DNA of 64,000 nt. It comes from Nemopilema nomurai (taxonomy: Eukaryota > Cnidaria > Scyphozoa > Rhizostomeae > Rhizostomatidae). Below, one piece after another: positions 47,901-58,332 of this stretch. Made by a program: the position numbers and the translations under genes. The notes under the pieces were generated by a model, which ran no database searches, was not told where the DNA came from, and worked only from the letters and a program-made list of their open reading frames with translations. The stretch covers positions 3,107,820-3,171,819 of the forward strand of contig ML133493.1 in the NCBI GenBank assembly GCA_003864495.1, written 5' to 3'. Numbering within the stretch: position 1 is the stretch's first letter; each line of letters begins with the position of its first letter.

Positions 47901-49682
47901 GTGCCCATGTTGATATTATTCCTGTTGGTTGTCGGAGAAACCTGTTTTATTTGCATGGCAAGAACGCACAGAAAACCAAGGCTATAGGCCTTGAAAAATG
48001 ACCATTTTTGGGCCAAAAAATTTTCTCTTCAAAACCATGTGTGCTGTACTCTACAGGTCTAGAGAGTGGTTTTGAAGTGTCCCACGTGATATTATTCCTG
48101 TTGGTTGTCGAGAAACCTGTGTTTATTTGCATGGCAGAAACGCCAGAAAACCAAGGCTATAGCCTTGGAAAATGACCAACTTTGGGCCAAATTTTTTCTC
48201 TTCAAAACCAGTGTGCTGTACTCTACAGGTCTAGAGTGGTTTTGAAGTGTCTCACGTGATATTATTGCTCTTGGTTGTCGAGAAACCTGTGTTTATTTGC
48301 ATGGCAGAAACGCAAAAACCAAGGCTATAGCCTTGAAAATGACCAACTTTGGGCCAAAATTTTTTCTCTTCAAAACCATGTGTGCTGTACTCTACAGTCT
48401 AGAGAGTGGTTTTGAAGTGTCCCATGTGATATTATTCCTGTTGGTTGTCGAGAAACCTGTGTTTATTTGCATGGCAGAAACGCCAGAAAACCAAGGCTAT
48501 AGCCTTGAAAAATGACCAACTTTGGGCCAAATTTTTTCTCTTCAAAACCATGTGTGCTGTACTCTACAGGTCTAGAGAGTGGTTTTGAAGTGTCCACGTG
48601 ATATTATTCCTGTTGGTTGTCGAGAAACTGTGTTTATTTGCATGGCAGAAACGCCAGAAAACCAAGGCTATAGCCTTGAAAAATGACCAACTTTGGGCCA
48701 AATTTTTTTCTCTTCAAAACCATGCGTGCTGTACTCTACAGGTCTAGAGAGTGGTTTTGAAGTGTCCCATTGATATTATTCCTGTTGGTTGTCGAGAAAC
48801 TGTGTTTATTTGCATGGCAGAAACGCCAGAAAACCAAGGCTATAGCCTTGAAAATGACCAACTTTGGGCCAAATTTTTTCTCTTCAAAACCATGTGTGCT
48901 GTACTCTACAGGTCTAGAGAGTGGTTTTGAAGTGTCCCATGTGATATTATTCCTGTTGGTTGTCGAGAAACCTGTGTTTATTTGCATGGCAGAAACGCCA
49001 GAAAACCAAGGCTATAGCCTTGAAAATGACCAACTTTGGGCCAAATTTTTTCTCTTCAAAACCATGTGTGCTGTACTCTACAGGTCTAGAGAGTGGTTTT
49101 GAAGTGTCCCATGTGATATTATTCCTGTTGGTTGTCGAGAAATCTGTGTTTATTTGCATGGCAGAAACGCCAGAAAACCAAGGCTATAGCCTTGAAAAAT
49201 GACCAACTTTGGGCCAAATTTTTTTCTCTTCAAAACCATGCGTGCTGTACTCTACAGGTCTAGAGAGTGGTTTTGAAGTGTCCCATTTGATATTATTCCT
49301 GTTGGTTGTCGAGAAACTTGTGTTTATTTGCATGGCAGAAACGCCAAAAAACCAAGGCTATAGCCTTGGAAAATGACCAACTTTGGGCCAAAATTTTTTC
49401 TCTTCAAAACCATGCGTGCTGTACTCTACAGGTCTAGAGAGTGGTTTTGAAGTGTCCCACATGATATTATTCCTGTTGGTTGTCGAGAAACTTGTGTTTA
49501 TTTGCATGGCAGAAACGCCAAAAAACCAAGGCTGTAGCCTTGAAAAATGACCAACTTTGGGCCAAAATTCTTTCTCTTCAAAACCATGTGTGCTGTACTC
49601 TACAGGTCTAGAGAGTGGTTTTGAAGTGTCCCACATGATATTATTCGTGTTGGTTGTCGAGAAACCTGTGTTTATATGCATG
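44924..49682 (+). repeat. Satellite array, 28 copies of a 170-174 bp unit
   Basis: Twenty-eight head-to-tail copies, counted by the word tgctgtactctacag, span about 4.76 kb. The first periods measured are 174, 174, 172, 174, 174 and 170 bases. Copies are nearly identical except for homopolymer-length and single-base changes, such as cctgtg versus ctgtg and gcgtg versus gtgtg. Most units contain a perfect palindrome CAAGGCTATAGCCTTG (18 bp in copies ending ttgg) and the motif TGTTTATTTGCAT, which overlaps forkhead- and POU-octamer-like sites; on the minus strand it also reads AATAAA. A unit of 174 bases is 58 codons, so open frames of 60-110 codons appear on both strands. They break at every indel and match nothing known, so I treat them as artefacts. 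The last copy loses similarity at about 49682. Units at about 47.73-48.01 kb are noisier than the rest. Confidence 0.97.
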
Positions 49683-52600
49683 GGTTGTCCAGAAAGTTGT
49701 ACCCGACCTTTTTATATGGTGTTAGGCCGGAGGAGAAATTCTATAATGTTGGGAAATTATCAGCTTAAACGAATTTAAACTCTATAATAGACTTAAAGAT
49801 AAAATAGACTTTTGTCGAAAACGAATTTAGATGCATTTAGTGATAAAGAGAATTTTATTGTTAAGTCACTTTAACTTAATTTTTACTCAATTTCTTTAAG
49901 TAAATGCCATTTAACTTCTTTTGTTGACGCATCAAGTTCATAGACCTAAATGACTTCACATTGGAATAACAAGTAGATTGACTAACTTTGGAGCAGAATT
50001 TTAGCGATAGCCTTCTTGTGGAAGAGATATCAACAGTTTTCCGTTCAAAATGGCAATGAATTCCCGACAGTGTGCTAGGAGCTTTATTTCTAGGACAATC
50101 TATGTACTTTTTGAGATGCATCGCCCGAAAGTTTTGAATTTTCGATACCACGTTTTGAAGCTGTTTGCATATTACGTTATACTTTGTGACATTAGCCTAC
50201 GTTGCAAAAAATTATTCTTTTGTCGGTAGAAGCATTGCTTTAAGCCTTTGTTTTTTTTGCTTTGAGTCGTAGGTAAAAGGCGTTTTCGCTCATATGTACA
50301 ATATTCAGAATTACTTCGATAAAGTTTAGCATATCTCACAACAACGAAATAAAATATGTAAATTGAAATGTAAACAATTATTAGAAGAACCCCTTTGATA
50401 ACTTATAACCACAAATCCAAGACAAATCTTGTGCTGTTCACAGGAATCTAGAAATGTGCCTTGCTTGACGCCTTCGTGACAACCGTAATGATGCTAGATT
50501 CTTAATGGAAGCGCAGCAGAAGAATCATTTGAGACCAAAAGATATGGCAGTCGTGCTTGGAATCAAAGGATAGCTGATATGCCCCGATTAGAGAGAGGCT
50601 TTGAAACCTGCTTTGTATTTATTGTTGATAACTGATTGTAAGAAGTGAAGAAAAAGCTGGAAGTAGTGGCAAACCGTCTTTACAAAGGTCTGGCAGATAA
50701 AATAAGACTCTATTAATATTGAATCTTCCTAGAAATTCTTCGAGTAGATTTACAAAACTATATACCTGTTATTTCCAACTTCGAATACTCTGAGAATCTG
50801 CACAGCGTTATGATCCATGCATTTATTCTGTCTAGTTGGTAACTAAAAGCTATCTGCAAGAAGGGTTGTAAAATGCTGTTAGGTATTTGAGTCACTTCAG
50901 TAAATGCATTTAAAGCTACAAAGTCATATCAAATTTGACGATTGAAATTAGTTAATCAAATGTGATGATACACGTGTACTGTTAATTTAAATTAGAAGCA
51001 GGGTGTTGAGAGTCCCTGAACAATAAGCTGTGAACAATGGTTACAACCTTTTACCACCAAGTATTATGAACTGGCTTCCATGGCTGCCTCAAGCCTTCGG
51101 GCCAAAGGGATTGTCCAGAGGAGCTTATCTCTGAATCCGTGGTAAACCAACGTGCAAAGGTCTTAATACAGTATCTAAAGCGACAACAAAGAAAGCTGAG
51201 CTCTTGTTGCAAACCTTCGAATACGCAAGCGCCATCCATTGATAAACATTACATGGGGATCTGGCTCCAAAATATCTGGCCTGATCTTTGTCTCGGGGTG
51301 GGCAAAAGAGGCTCGGCGTGCTCCGCGACTGAAAGGGCAGCTCTCAAATCAACAAAACTGTCTTCTACAATTCCAAGATGCCATGCAAGCGTTTTTATGA
51401 AAAGCGTTATTAGCAATATAGCTGCTGATGTCTTATAAGTGTGTACATTTTTATGCATAGATCATGGGTACAGAGGGGCAATTCTCTATTACAAATAGCA
51501 TACGAGATGTTTACGAAAACAATAGGATTTCCAGTGATTTTTCGGTAAAGCACTAGGATTTTCACAAAAGGTGTACGAGATTTTTTGGAGTGGTTTGCCC
51601 CTCGATGGGTACAGGGTTGCTGAGGTGATCAAGCATAACCAAGATTAATTATGTCTTCTTGGTACAAGTGATCCATCCGAGATGCCATTCTAAAGTAGCT
51701 GATTTGATACTGCTGCACACATGATCACTCCTGACCCAGTTTAAACAGGGGCAACCCACACGAGATTAAAATGATACCCACGAAACCATAAAAGCACTAA
51801 TTCGCATCTTTGGATGGCAAACAAAAGATGATACCTTCTCCAACCTGCTTTTAAACTGTTGAGACTTGGTTGTATGCTTTGCCTCCTAAAGATAAGCGGG
51901 TAGAATATTCTGCCTTTTAGGAGAGGTTTTTTAAAACCCTAAAAGTGGGTATAGTTTGCAACAGTGACTGGCTGGCTTCAGCTGGAGTCACTCTGTTGAA
52001 GCATGGATTCTCTAAACAGCTTAACACAGCCAAAGGTATTTCAGGCCAGCTTAAATCCAGCCAACGACTTGAATCGTTCAGGCCACAAGTTGATGTATGA
52101 CGTACTATGCAGTGGTTTTACCGGAAGTCACTTTCACTCCCCTCGTCGAATACTGAGCCTTTTTCCCAAGGCATGCTTCTACATTCGCGCTGTTTTCAAG
52201 TCAAACAGAGAACACTGGCTCGAAGGGCTGAAATTTCATTCAGGTTAAATGATACACGCTCCTATTGGGGATGGGGAGGATTAAAACTCTGTTTCAGTCT
52301 ATTGAACACCGGGTGGTTTAACCTAGGTCAGGAAATTCTAGACTTGATAAGGTTTATTACTCTATACCAAGCGTCCAGCCCTGCCGCATATTTGCAGGCA
52401 GATGAAGACAAAACAAAGGACAGAATGGTTATAACAGAAAGTTGTGTCGACAATTCTGGATTTTAAACGAGAGTGCAAACTGAAATCACGTATAAGCCTA
52501 CCCCCTATCTGATGTTAACTCCCATCGTTTATGCTGGCTACACTTTGCATTCGTAAGACTGCCAGCCAGAAATTGATGAAGCCGTGATTCGCCGCTCCAT

Positions 52601-54178
52601 CATAGCAGTCCCTACAAGACTAACAGACAGAGAGATTCAATGGGCAAACAGTCAACATCTCGCGTGATTAACCCGAAAAACAGATAGGAAAAAGAGTCAA
52701 TGAAGCCAAATAACAACAAAAGTAACTCCCACAGTAAAGCCATACATTTCTTAGTAAACTATCAATTACCATGCGAGGAAAAGTAATAGTGTAAAAAACT
52801 CATACACAACAAAATAACATCAGGCACCACTATACCAAATATATTCATTAAAGCAGTTACCAAATGGGTTGTATTTGATTGTAATACTTAAAAGAGGCTA
52901 AGAGCTATGAGGTCCTGGAAACAAATAGAGCTTGAGAAATTATGCCAGCCAAATCCCTAAAAAAGTAATTGATACCTTGATACCTAATTGCTTAAATGAC
53001 CTGGGTGGTTTGGGTGAAAACTGCTCATAAAAATGAGATATGTGCTTTGATGAACAAACAATTTGTCAATAATCACATTTACTTTATAGCATGGATATGA
53101 TTCAGCTTTAGGTTTACCACAAACAACTAGTTATTACAAACATGACAACAAATAAATCTCTTTAAAAAACATTTGCACTTTTTATAAAGTAAGGAGTAAT
53201 GAAGTTTTGCAAACTGGATACAGAATGGAAGGTCTAACCTGGTTGGAGAAAATTCTTAGGAGATACGAAAAAAGCGAATGATCACACTAACATTGTCAAC
53301 ACAACAAACAAGCCAAAAACAAATGCACATATCAAAAGGTGTTATAAAAACATTGTGGTGTCTCAGTAAGGATCCTGCCTATGTGACACAAACTTGAAGA
53401 AGCACTCTCATTTTGCAAATTTACCCTATACACACAAACAAGGGAGTAGTTGGAGGAAATATATGAATCAATATGTTTTTGAATAAATTAGGGTACAAAA
53501 TATTATTATCCTATATCCTATGTGTAGGAGAAGTATTGATGCTCTTGAAGATATAGCTTTGCAAGTAAAAAGTTACTCTAATTTGGTATAGTAGTTTCTC
53601 TGTGCTTTAGGTCATTTCAAATCTCAAGGATAAGGAAATTTCAAAATTACTTAAGGAAAGTCATCTAAAATTAATAAAGGAAAGAAAATACGCATGTTGG
53701 TCACATTTGCCAGTTTCATCACTTCTTATCCAAATCACCTTGCCACCTTCTGCCCGATGGTTCTAGTGGTTTGATAATCTGTATCACTTTATTGCACTGG
53801 TATCATCAAGTGATGTTGTACTTCTACTGAAACATACAGTCATACACTTATATACTGATTTTAGAAACTTCTACCTTCAAAATTAACCCATACTACCATC
53901 TTTTATCTTTAAAAATATCACCACCTCATTCTCTATCTCTCTATCTATCTAAGTTAAAATCTATATGCTCCACTCAACCTTACAATTTATAATAACCCAA
54001 CAACGATAACTCAGCCAGTTTTCATGTTGACATATGATAGATGTTTTAGTTAGACAGAGTTAGCAACAAAACCTAATAAAACTAAGTTTAAGAAACATCA
54101 TTAAGATCAATGATCTTTATAGAATCTGTCTTTCATATTAAAAATGTAAAAATCTATTATTAACTGCAAAAGGGGACA
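49683..54178. other. Intergenic DNA between the satellite and the helical-repeat gene
   Basis: No recognisable gene, domain or RNA is visible in these 4.5 kb. The longest plus frames (51139-51438 and 52107-52466) have no motif I know. The right end presumably contains the 3' untranslated region of the minus-strand gene starting at 55930. Confidence 0.5.
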
Positions 54179-55930
54179 CTAGACATACGTTGTCTGTTTG
54201 TATATGGCAGCTTCAAGATTATCTTTATCATTTGAAGAGCTGTCATCTCCATTGTAGCCTGTATCACTATCTGATTTTGCAAGCAAGTCACGAGTCTTTG
54301 CAAGCATGGCCATTGCCACTTCATCTTCATCTTTCCCTGCTTCCAGATCAGCTTTCTGACTCTTTTCAAGCACTTTTTTTTCAAGGTGATACAGCTTGTT
54401 GTCAATTGCAATTAATTCCTTAACATTTTCAAAGACTGCAGTGGCTTCATCATGCTTATTCAAGAACATGTTGTATTCACCTTGAACAAGTAGCCCACAA
54501 ATGGTTGTTCTCCTTGACAATTTGACAGGTTCAATATCATCAAAGTAACTCAAATGTTCAAGTAACTTGTGTTCAAGGTCTGGCATTTTAGAGCCCGGGG
54601 CACAAGCTGCCTTCAACATTGCAAGATATAACTTTGCCAACCAAAGATGTATAACACAGGTGTAGTCATCTGTTATAATGCTAGACTTGTGAATCATGCA
54701 TATGTCAAGTGCACTTTGAAAATTTTCAGACGCCTCCTGCCACAACAACTGTGACATCTCATTTAGCTTTAGCCCAAAGTTCATCATTATGATACCATGG
54801 AGTACCTGGCTAAAGGCCAAGTCCTCTGCAGATAGCATTTGACTGATCTCCTTTTCGACCATACTAAGGCATTCTTGTGCTGTGCCAAAACTGCCATCAT
54901 GTATATGTATCAGTGCCAAAAACAAGTAAGCTCTGTTTTTAACTGCCAAACTATTAACTGATTTGGTGGAGGTTTGGACAGCTTTTTGCAGTAATTTCTT
55001 GCCCTCTGCTGCATTGCCTTGATATGAAAGGCAAACACTCTGTTCAAGCTGCAAAACCAATTCTTCATCTACATTTGAAGACTTCTTGGCATGTCTTTGG
55101 AATTCTGAGCACTGTGCATCAAACTCATCTAATTCCCCATTGTCCCTGCAGTATCTTATCTTCCTTACCAGTTTCACCACATCATCCATTTCAAAAACGT
55201 TTTGCTTGTTTGAAAGCTTCTTTTTACTTACATTCTTTTTTTTAACTTGTTCTCTTGGTTTGTTTTCAAACTGAACATGGATTTCATCCAGTTTTTCTAA
55301 ATTACAAAAATCATTCTTCATACCTTTACTTTTGAATACAACATTTGGATTATATCGCTTGTTAACCTCAGCAGACCACAAAGTGAAGTTCATCGTGTAA
55401 ACACTCTTCGGTCCAAACAACCTGGTCCAGAAGCCTGCGACTTCCTTTGGCACATTCGTGTCACTGACGGTATGATCACTCAACTTGGCACAAATTATAT
55501 TTTTACTGTGGAGGCTAGTCTCTATTTCTGTTTTTCCGTTAGAGAAATCTATTTGTATTTGCTCCAGTTTGAGAAAATAATGCACTCCATATGGATTTTG
55601 CAGTATTTCCTTCTCCAAACTTTCGTCAACATTGTTACCCATTGTGTCAATGTAGTGCAGCTTCATCAGTGTTTCGTCTTTGTCGAAAATTCCAAGCAAA
55701 ACACATTTGTCATTGCTTGGGTCAGGGAAGCGATATCGGTTTTTGCCATTGAATACACCGTTTTCTGGCTTTGATAAAACACAAAGTTTGGGAGTATGTC
55801 GCTTCTGCAACCTGGCATGTGCTTTCTTTCTGGTATGTTTTGAGCTTTTAGGCCGCGGTGTTCGAGGAATATCGTCCTTCATCGGTTCCTGAATGAAGCT
55901 ATTTGACGTGATTCTCTGTGCAGCTGGCAT
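54179..55930 (-). CDS. Intronless 583-residue protein with TPR-like helical repeats, function unknown
   Basis: A single uninterrupted frame runs from ATG (55930-55928) to TAG (54181-54179). The first ~50 residues are basic and disordered-looking (KSSKHTRKKAHARLQKRH). Residues about 60-230 form a mixed domain I do not recognise, followed by a lysine-rich linker (KKKNVSKKKLSNKQ). From about 245 to 540 the protein is alpha-helical with TPR-like spacing: QLEQSVCLSYQGNAAEGKKL, AYLFLALIHIHDGSFGTAQE, ASENFQSALDICMIHK, VIHLWLAKLYLAML and GLLVQGEYNMFLNKHDEA. The C-terminus is acidic and low-complexity (SDSDTGYNGDDSSSNDKDN). Such helical repeats usually bind other proteins. I recall no named homologue, so it may be a lineage-restricted gene. 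Lack of introns in a neighbourhood of intron-rich genes could reflect retroposition, but no poly(A) remnant is clear. Its coding potential is strong. Confidence 0.8.
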   Translation of the reverse strand: MPAAQRITSNSFIQEPMKDDIPRTPRPKSSKHTRKKAHARLQKRHTPKLCVLSKPENGVFNGKNRYRFPDPSNDKCVLLGIFDKDETLMKLHYIDTMGNNVDESLEKEILQNPYGVHYFLKLEQIQIDFSNGKTEIETSLHSKNIICAKLSDHTVSDTNVPKEVAGFWTRLFGPKSVYTMNFTLWSAEVNKRYNPNVVFKSKGMKNDFCNLEKLDEIHVQFENKPREQVKKKNVSKKKLSNKQNVFEMDDVVKLVRKIRYCRDNGELDEFDAQCSEFQRHAKKSSNVDEELVLQLEQSVCLSYQGNAAEGKKLLQKAVQTSTKSVNSLAVKNRAYLFLALIHIHDGSFGTAQECLSMVEKEISQMLSAEDLAFSQVLHGIIMMNFGLKLNEMSQLLWQEASENFQSALDICMIHKSSIITDDYTCVIHLWLAKLYLAMLKAACAPGSKMPDLEHKLLEHLSYFDDIEPVKLSRRTTICGLLVQGEYNMFLNKHDEATAVFENVKELIAIDNKLYHLEKKVLEKSQKADLEAGKDEDEVAMAMLAKTRDLLAKSDSDTGYNGDDSSSNDKDNLEAAIYKQTTYV

Positions 55931-58332
55931 TTTTCTACTAATATCAAGTTACAGTCTTCATCGTATCAACCATCGATCACCTTCGGGGTCTTGCATCCAT
56001 AACAAACCAATAATAATGAACAAATTCCTGTCCAATGACTGGTCTCTGTCCAATTACAGGTAATATATTGGCATTATCAAAACTTCAAGGCTCTTGGTCA
56101 TTCAAAATTTTGCAACAAATCCTTTCAATTCACAATCAAATTTTATGTTTTGATAACTTGACGAAGGTTCGGCTCACTAGCTCAACTGTTTCATTCTTGA
56201 CACTTTTGAGGTTATTTCGCTGTCTGCGGGACAACATTGGACAATCTGTATTGTTTGCTCTTTGTTGAGGAAGAGGAAAAGAGGATTGTTCGCGGGAACC
56301 CGCGAGACAAAAACAAACGTAGTGTTTCTCGCAACAGATAATAATCTATAAACAACAATCATTTTGTGATTATTTTCTCACCAAGCTGCCCTCAAACCTA
56401 AGCTGTCGCTAAGCTAATTTCAAAACCTTTCACACGACGTCTTGTTGCAAGGCAGATAAGTCTTGCAATAAGCTTGGTACAGTCGACAATTTTAGTTCGT
56501 CTGGAAGTGATATATTGACAAGTGAAGACATTTCTACCATTATCGAGCAAAATACCATGGAAATGAACTTGTAGGTAAATACTTCACAGATTCTATAATT
56601 AATTAGGGTTTCCTTTATTGGAGAATTGCATAGATTTCACTTCAATTAATGATTTCACTGAATTGCATAGATTTCACTGAATGAATCGCATCTAGGGGAT
56701 TCGAAACGAAAGCACGCCTGGGTAAATAGGGATTCGTTTCGGAAATGGTTAATTGCCTGTGTGATGTCAGTGGATCGATATGCTCGATTAATATCTCAAA
56801 GCATTCAATTCAAATAAGTGAGCCATAGAAAGGATTCTTTGAAATCTTTTTGAAATTCCAGACGAAAGTTGCGCGCCCGTTGTCAGGGAGTTTTGTCGGC
56901 AATATTACGGCAGGCAAACCAACTTCAAGTTGATAAGTTACGTGAGAAAATGCATCCTTTTTGATTGTATTTCTACTTGGCTTTAGGGTGTATTTCACTC
57001 GCCCACTCAAAAAAGGAGCGTGCGTCAACTTATTCAGAAGAAGTTGCATTGTTTTGCGTTTGACGTAACTGGGCACTTTCAATCCTCTTTGATAATGAGC
57101 GAGATGAGAGAAAGTTTAAATGAGTCACAATAATTTGCCCCTGTATTTCGTGGCAACCAACATAGCTTGCATTATTTGCTTGGGTCACTTGCTTTCGTCT
57201 TCCTACACTTATTTCACCTTCTTCTGCAACTATGCCCAAGGCATCTTCCTATCTTGCGTTGGTTGTTGCTGTTTTTCCGTTTGCTGCTAAACGCTCTTTT
57301 TATAAGAGACCGGTTTATAAGAAACCTAGTACTAAAGCCCCAAGAACTTAAGAAACTTTTAGAACTAAATCAATATTTTTAAGAAACTCCAAAAAATGAG
57401 ATGACTTTCTGAGCCGAAAAATAACACGTACCAGGTGTCTCGGCAACAATTTAAGCACACTGTACCGGGTGTCTCGATAAAAAGTACTCCTGTTTCCATA
57501 AGAATAATGAACAAGAGATACGATATCACGTCTTACTGTTGTGTTATAAACTTTAATACAATTAATATGCAAGGGAAGGCGCAAAATTTGATGTTAAATG
57601 CTTATATAAAAATAAGAAACTTTTAAGAAACTTTTAGTACTAGAAACTAGTGAGAAATTAAGAAACTTCTAGTACTAGAACCCAAGCTAGGTTTCTTATA
57701 AAAAACCTGTACTGCAGTATCTTTTCATCCTATTTACTTATTCTATTACCTAATATCTAAAAAATAAAACTTTCGGGCCAACTAGAGCATTAACTTAACT
57801 TATACAAGACCACTAAGCGAGGTTGAAGTTTTACCGCCGGCTGATAATTTGGGTTTAGGGCCATGGAAATCAATGTTTTGGCCCATGTTTTCCAAATCAA
57901 TTTCAACCTGCCAAACACTAAAGTCAGTTTTGAAGAAACAATCAACAGAAAATCCATATGTATTTTTATCAAGTTGATTCCATTCCAATCTACCGTTTCA
58001 TGATATTTGTATATTTTATAGTATGAATCTTTTGTTCACACAGAACTATATTTCAGAATTTTCTTTGGCTGTTGAAGTATAAATGCAATAACAAGAATGC
58101 TCTTTATACAAATTTATTCTAAAAGCACTTACCACGCAAGCAGAATTTCGGATAATTTACCTTAAACCTGTGAAAAATTAAGGTAAGTCGTACGAAATAT
58201 ATGTCAAAGCAATGTTTTGGAATGGATTGTCTTCTTGCAGCAAGTTGACACATGCGCAGGAAGGAAGATTTGTATACGAAGGAGCACAATTCAATTCAAA
58301 GACAAGCTCTTCAAGGAAGCGGTAAATACAAA
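55931..58332. other. Divergent spacer between the helical-repeat gene and AKAP17A
   Basis: About 2.4 kb without a recognisable gene. It carries a small direct repeat (gaattgcatagatttcact at about 56623 and 56661) and the inverted-repeat element at about 57.3-57.7 kb. An acceptor-like cttcttgcag ends at about 58240, which could close an intron in the AKAP17A 5' leader. Confidence 0.45.
57312..57710. mobile_element. Candidate MITE-like element, about 400 bp
   Basis: The left end (tttataagaaacctagt) and the right end (ctaggtttcttataaaa) are inverted copies of about 15-20 bases. The interior repeats agaaacttttagtactaga-like words three times (about 57350, 57625 and 57660) and has a direct repeat of the type gtacc[a/g]ggtgtctcg at 57428 and 57462. 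There is no coding capacity. A target-site duplication is not clear, so the exact ends are uncertain. Confidence 0.4.

Noticed and set aside
44924..49778. Many overlapping open frames of 60-110 codons on both strands in the satellite, suggesting a repeat protein
   Set aside because: They are by-products of a unit near 174 bases (58 codons). They break at each one-base indel, exist equally on both strands and resemble no known protein.
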